Assembly: GCA_041163265.1 (NCBI GenBank)
Contig: JBEARL010000071.1
Location: forward strand, 1 to 6,514
From: CSBr16-57R1 sp041163265
GTDB lineage: Bacteria > Actinomycetota > Nitriliruptoria > Nitriliruptorales > Nitriliruptoraceae
Direction of reading: 5' to 3'
DNA: 6,514 bases
The translations under genes and the position numbers were made by a program. Shown here piece by piece: positions 6,212 to 6,514 of this stretch. The notes below the pieces were generated by a model. That model was not told the DNA's origin. It saw only the letters and a list, made by a program, of their open reading frames with translations, and did no database searches. Each line of letters opens with the position of its first letter. The first letter of the stretch is position 1.

Positions 6212-6335
6212 CCGCCCGGCGTGCAGCAGCCGACGACCGACGGGCGGAGCCCGATGAGGGCCTGTGGAGGACCCTCCGCCTGCGAGTGCTCCTGTCGGCA
6301 TCCGACGCTCAGCGCCTCACGGGAGTCCTCGGCAA

Positions 6336-6341
6336 TAGGCT
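6336..6341 (+). promoter_or_regulatory. -10 box of a likely leaderless promoter
   Basis: TAGGCT fits the actinobacterial TANNNT -10 pattern, and its last T is six bases before the A of the ATG at 6348. That spacing puts transcription start at or next to the first base of the start codon. No Shine-Dalgarno lies at a usable distance (the AGG directly touches the ATG), which agrees with a leaderless message. I see no clear -35. Confidence 0.4.
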
Positions 6342-6347
6342 GTCAGG

Positions 6348-6514
6348 ATGCCGACCTTCGTCGAGACGATGGGGACCGTCGACGACGTCCTGGCGGTCGC
6401 CTCGGTCGCGACGCGCCCCCTCCTCTCCGCCGCGCATGCGAGGCTGCTCGAGATCCACCCGGACGCCGTCGTCGTCCCGCGGCGCGGGGAGCGCTCGATC
6501 GCCTACGGCATCGG
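6348..6514 (+). CDS. DUF1801-like protein, N-terminal part (runs off the window)
   Basis: Fifty-five codons and two bases are present from ATG 6348. The sequence begins MPTFVETMGTVDDVLAVASVATRPLLSAAHARLLEIHPDAVVVPRRGERSIAYGI. A helical start followed by 'LL.IHPDAVVVPRRGERSIAYGIG' resembles small actinobacterial DUF1801 (YdhG-like) proteins, which carry 'HPDA..VPRPG.R...YG.GP.K' at this place. Members are about 110-140 residues and of unknown biochemical role. The product assignment is from memory of the motif and only about half the protein is visible. It probably uses a leaderless message from the TAGGCT box at 6336. It is divergent from the MBL remnant. Confidence 0.65.
   Translation, partial: MPTFVETMGTVDDVLAVASVATRPLLSAAHARLLEIHPDAVVVPRRGERSIAYGI

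Larger units (their letters stand above)
5978..6347. other. Gene-poor stretch holding a terminator, a gene remnant and a promoter
   Basis: This 370-base stretch has no intact gene that I can support. In order it holds the hairpin after the unknown gene (5983-6003), about 40 bases of unassigned sequence, the MBL gene remnant (6044-6211), its degenerate upstream region (6212 to about 6300), and the promoter of the next gene. The frame of the remnant is open upstream to 6301, but those residues have no recognisable content. Confidence 0.6.

Noticed and set aside
1..6514. Search for a defence system, CRISPR array, IS element, tRNA or rRNA
   Set aside because: No spaced direct repeats, transposase motifs, terminal repeats or cloverleaf sequences were found by eye. 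All recognisable genes are housekeeping or small unknowns.

Overview
The window is very GC-rich with strong G/C preference at third codon positions, GTG starts and 4- to 8-base gene overlaps. It reads as one chromosomal segment of a high-GC actinobacterium (phylum Actinomycetota). The set lepA, rpsT, holA, comEC-like gene plus hemW is the order known from actinobacterial chromosomes, and the S20 and LepA sequences fit that. I cannot name the genus; a deep-branching lineage rather than Streptomyces is a guess.

Layout. Positions 1-2653 (minus strand) hold a tight three-gene run, transcribed lepA -> DUF1269-like membrane protein -> hemW (only its first 44 codons are inside the window). The joins overlap by 8 bases and 4 bases, which suggests translational coupling. 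A 236-base divergent gap (2654-2889) separates lepA from a plus-strand CspA-type cold-shock gene (2890-3093), which ends in a strong 11-bp hairpin. Then comes rpsT (3315-3584, plus strand) with a hairpin in its leader. It converges on holA (3613-4611, minus strand) across a 28-base gap that sits inside a nested inverted repeat, a likely two-way terminator. holA overlaps by 4 bases the end of an upstream gene for a putative lipoprotein carrying only the ComEC-type metallo-beta-lactamase domain (4608-5504, minus strand).

The right end is less ordinary. A 136-residue unknown plus-strand protein with a Cys-rich motif (5567-5977) is followed by a short candidate terminator. Next is a broken second copy of the lipoprotein/MBL gene's 5' end (about 6044-6211, minus strand). 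Last is the start of a plus-strand DUF1801-like gene that looks leaderless (6348 to the window edge).

How the genes work together: lepA, rpsT and csp serve translation, and holA serves the replication clamp loader. hemW serves heme delivery and the MBL protein probably acts outside the membrane; these two are linked to the rest by position only. I found no defence system, CRISPR array, tRNA, rRNA or insertion sequence. The points most worth a second look are the decayed MBL copy, the ComEC-like protein reduced to a secreted domain, and the nested inverted repeat between rpsT and holA.
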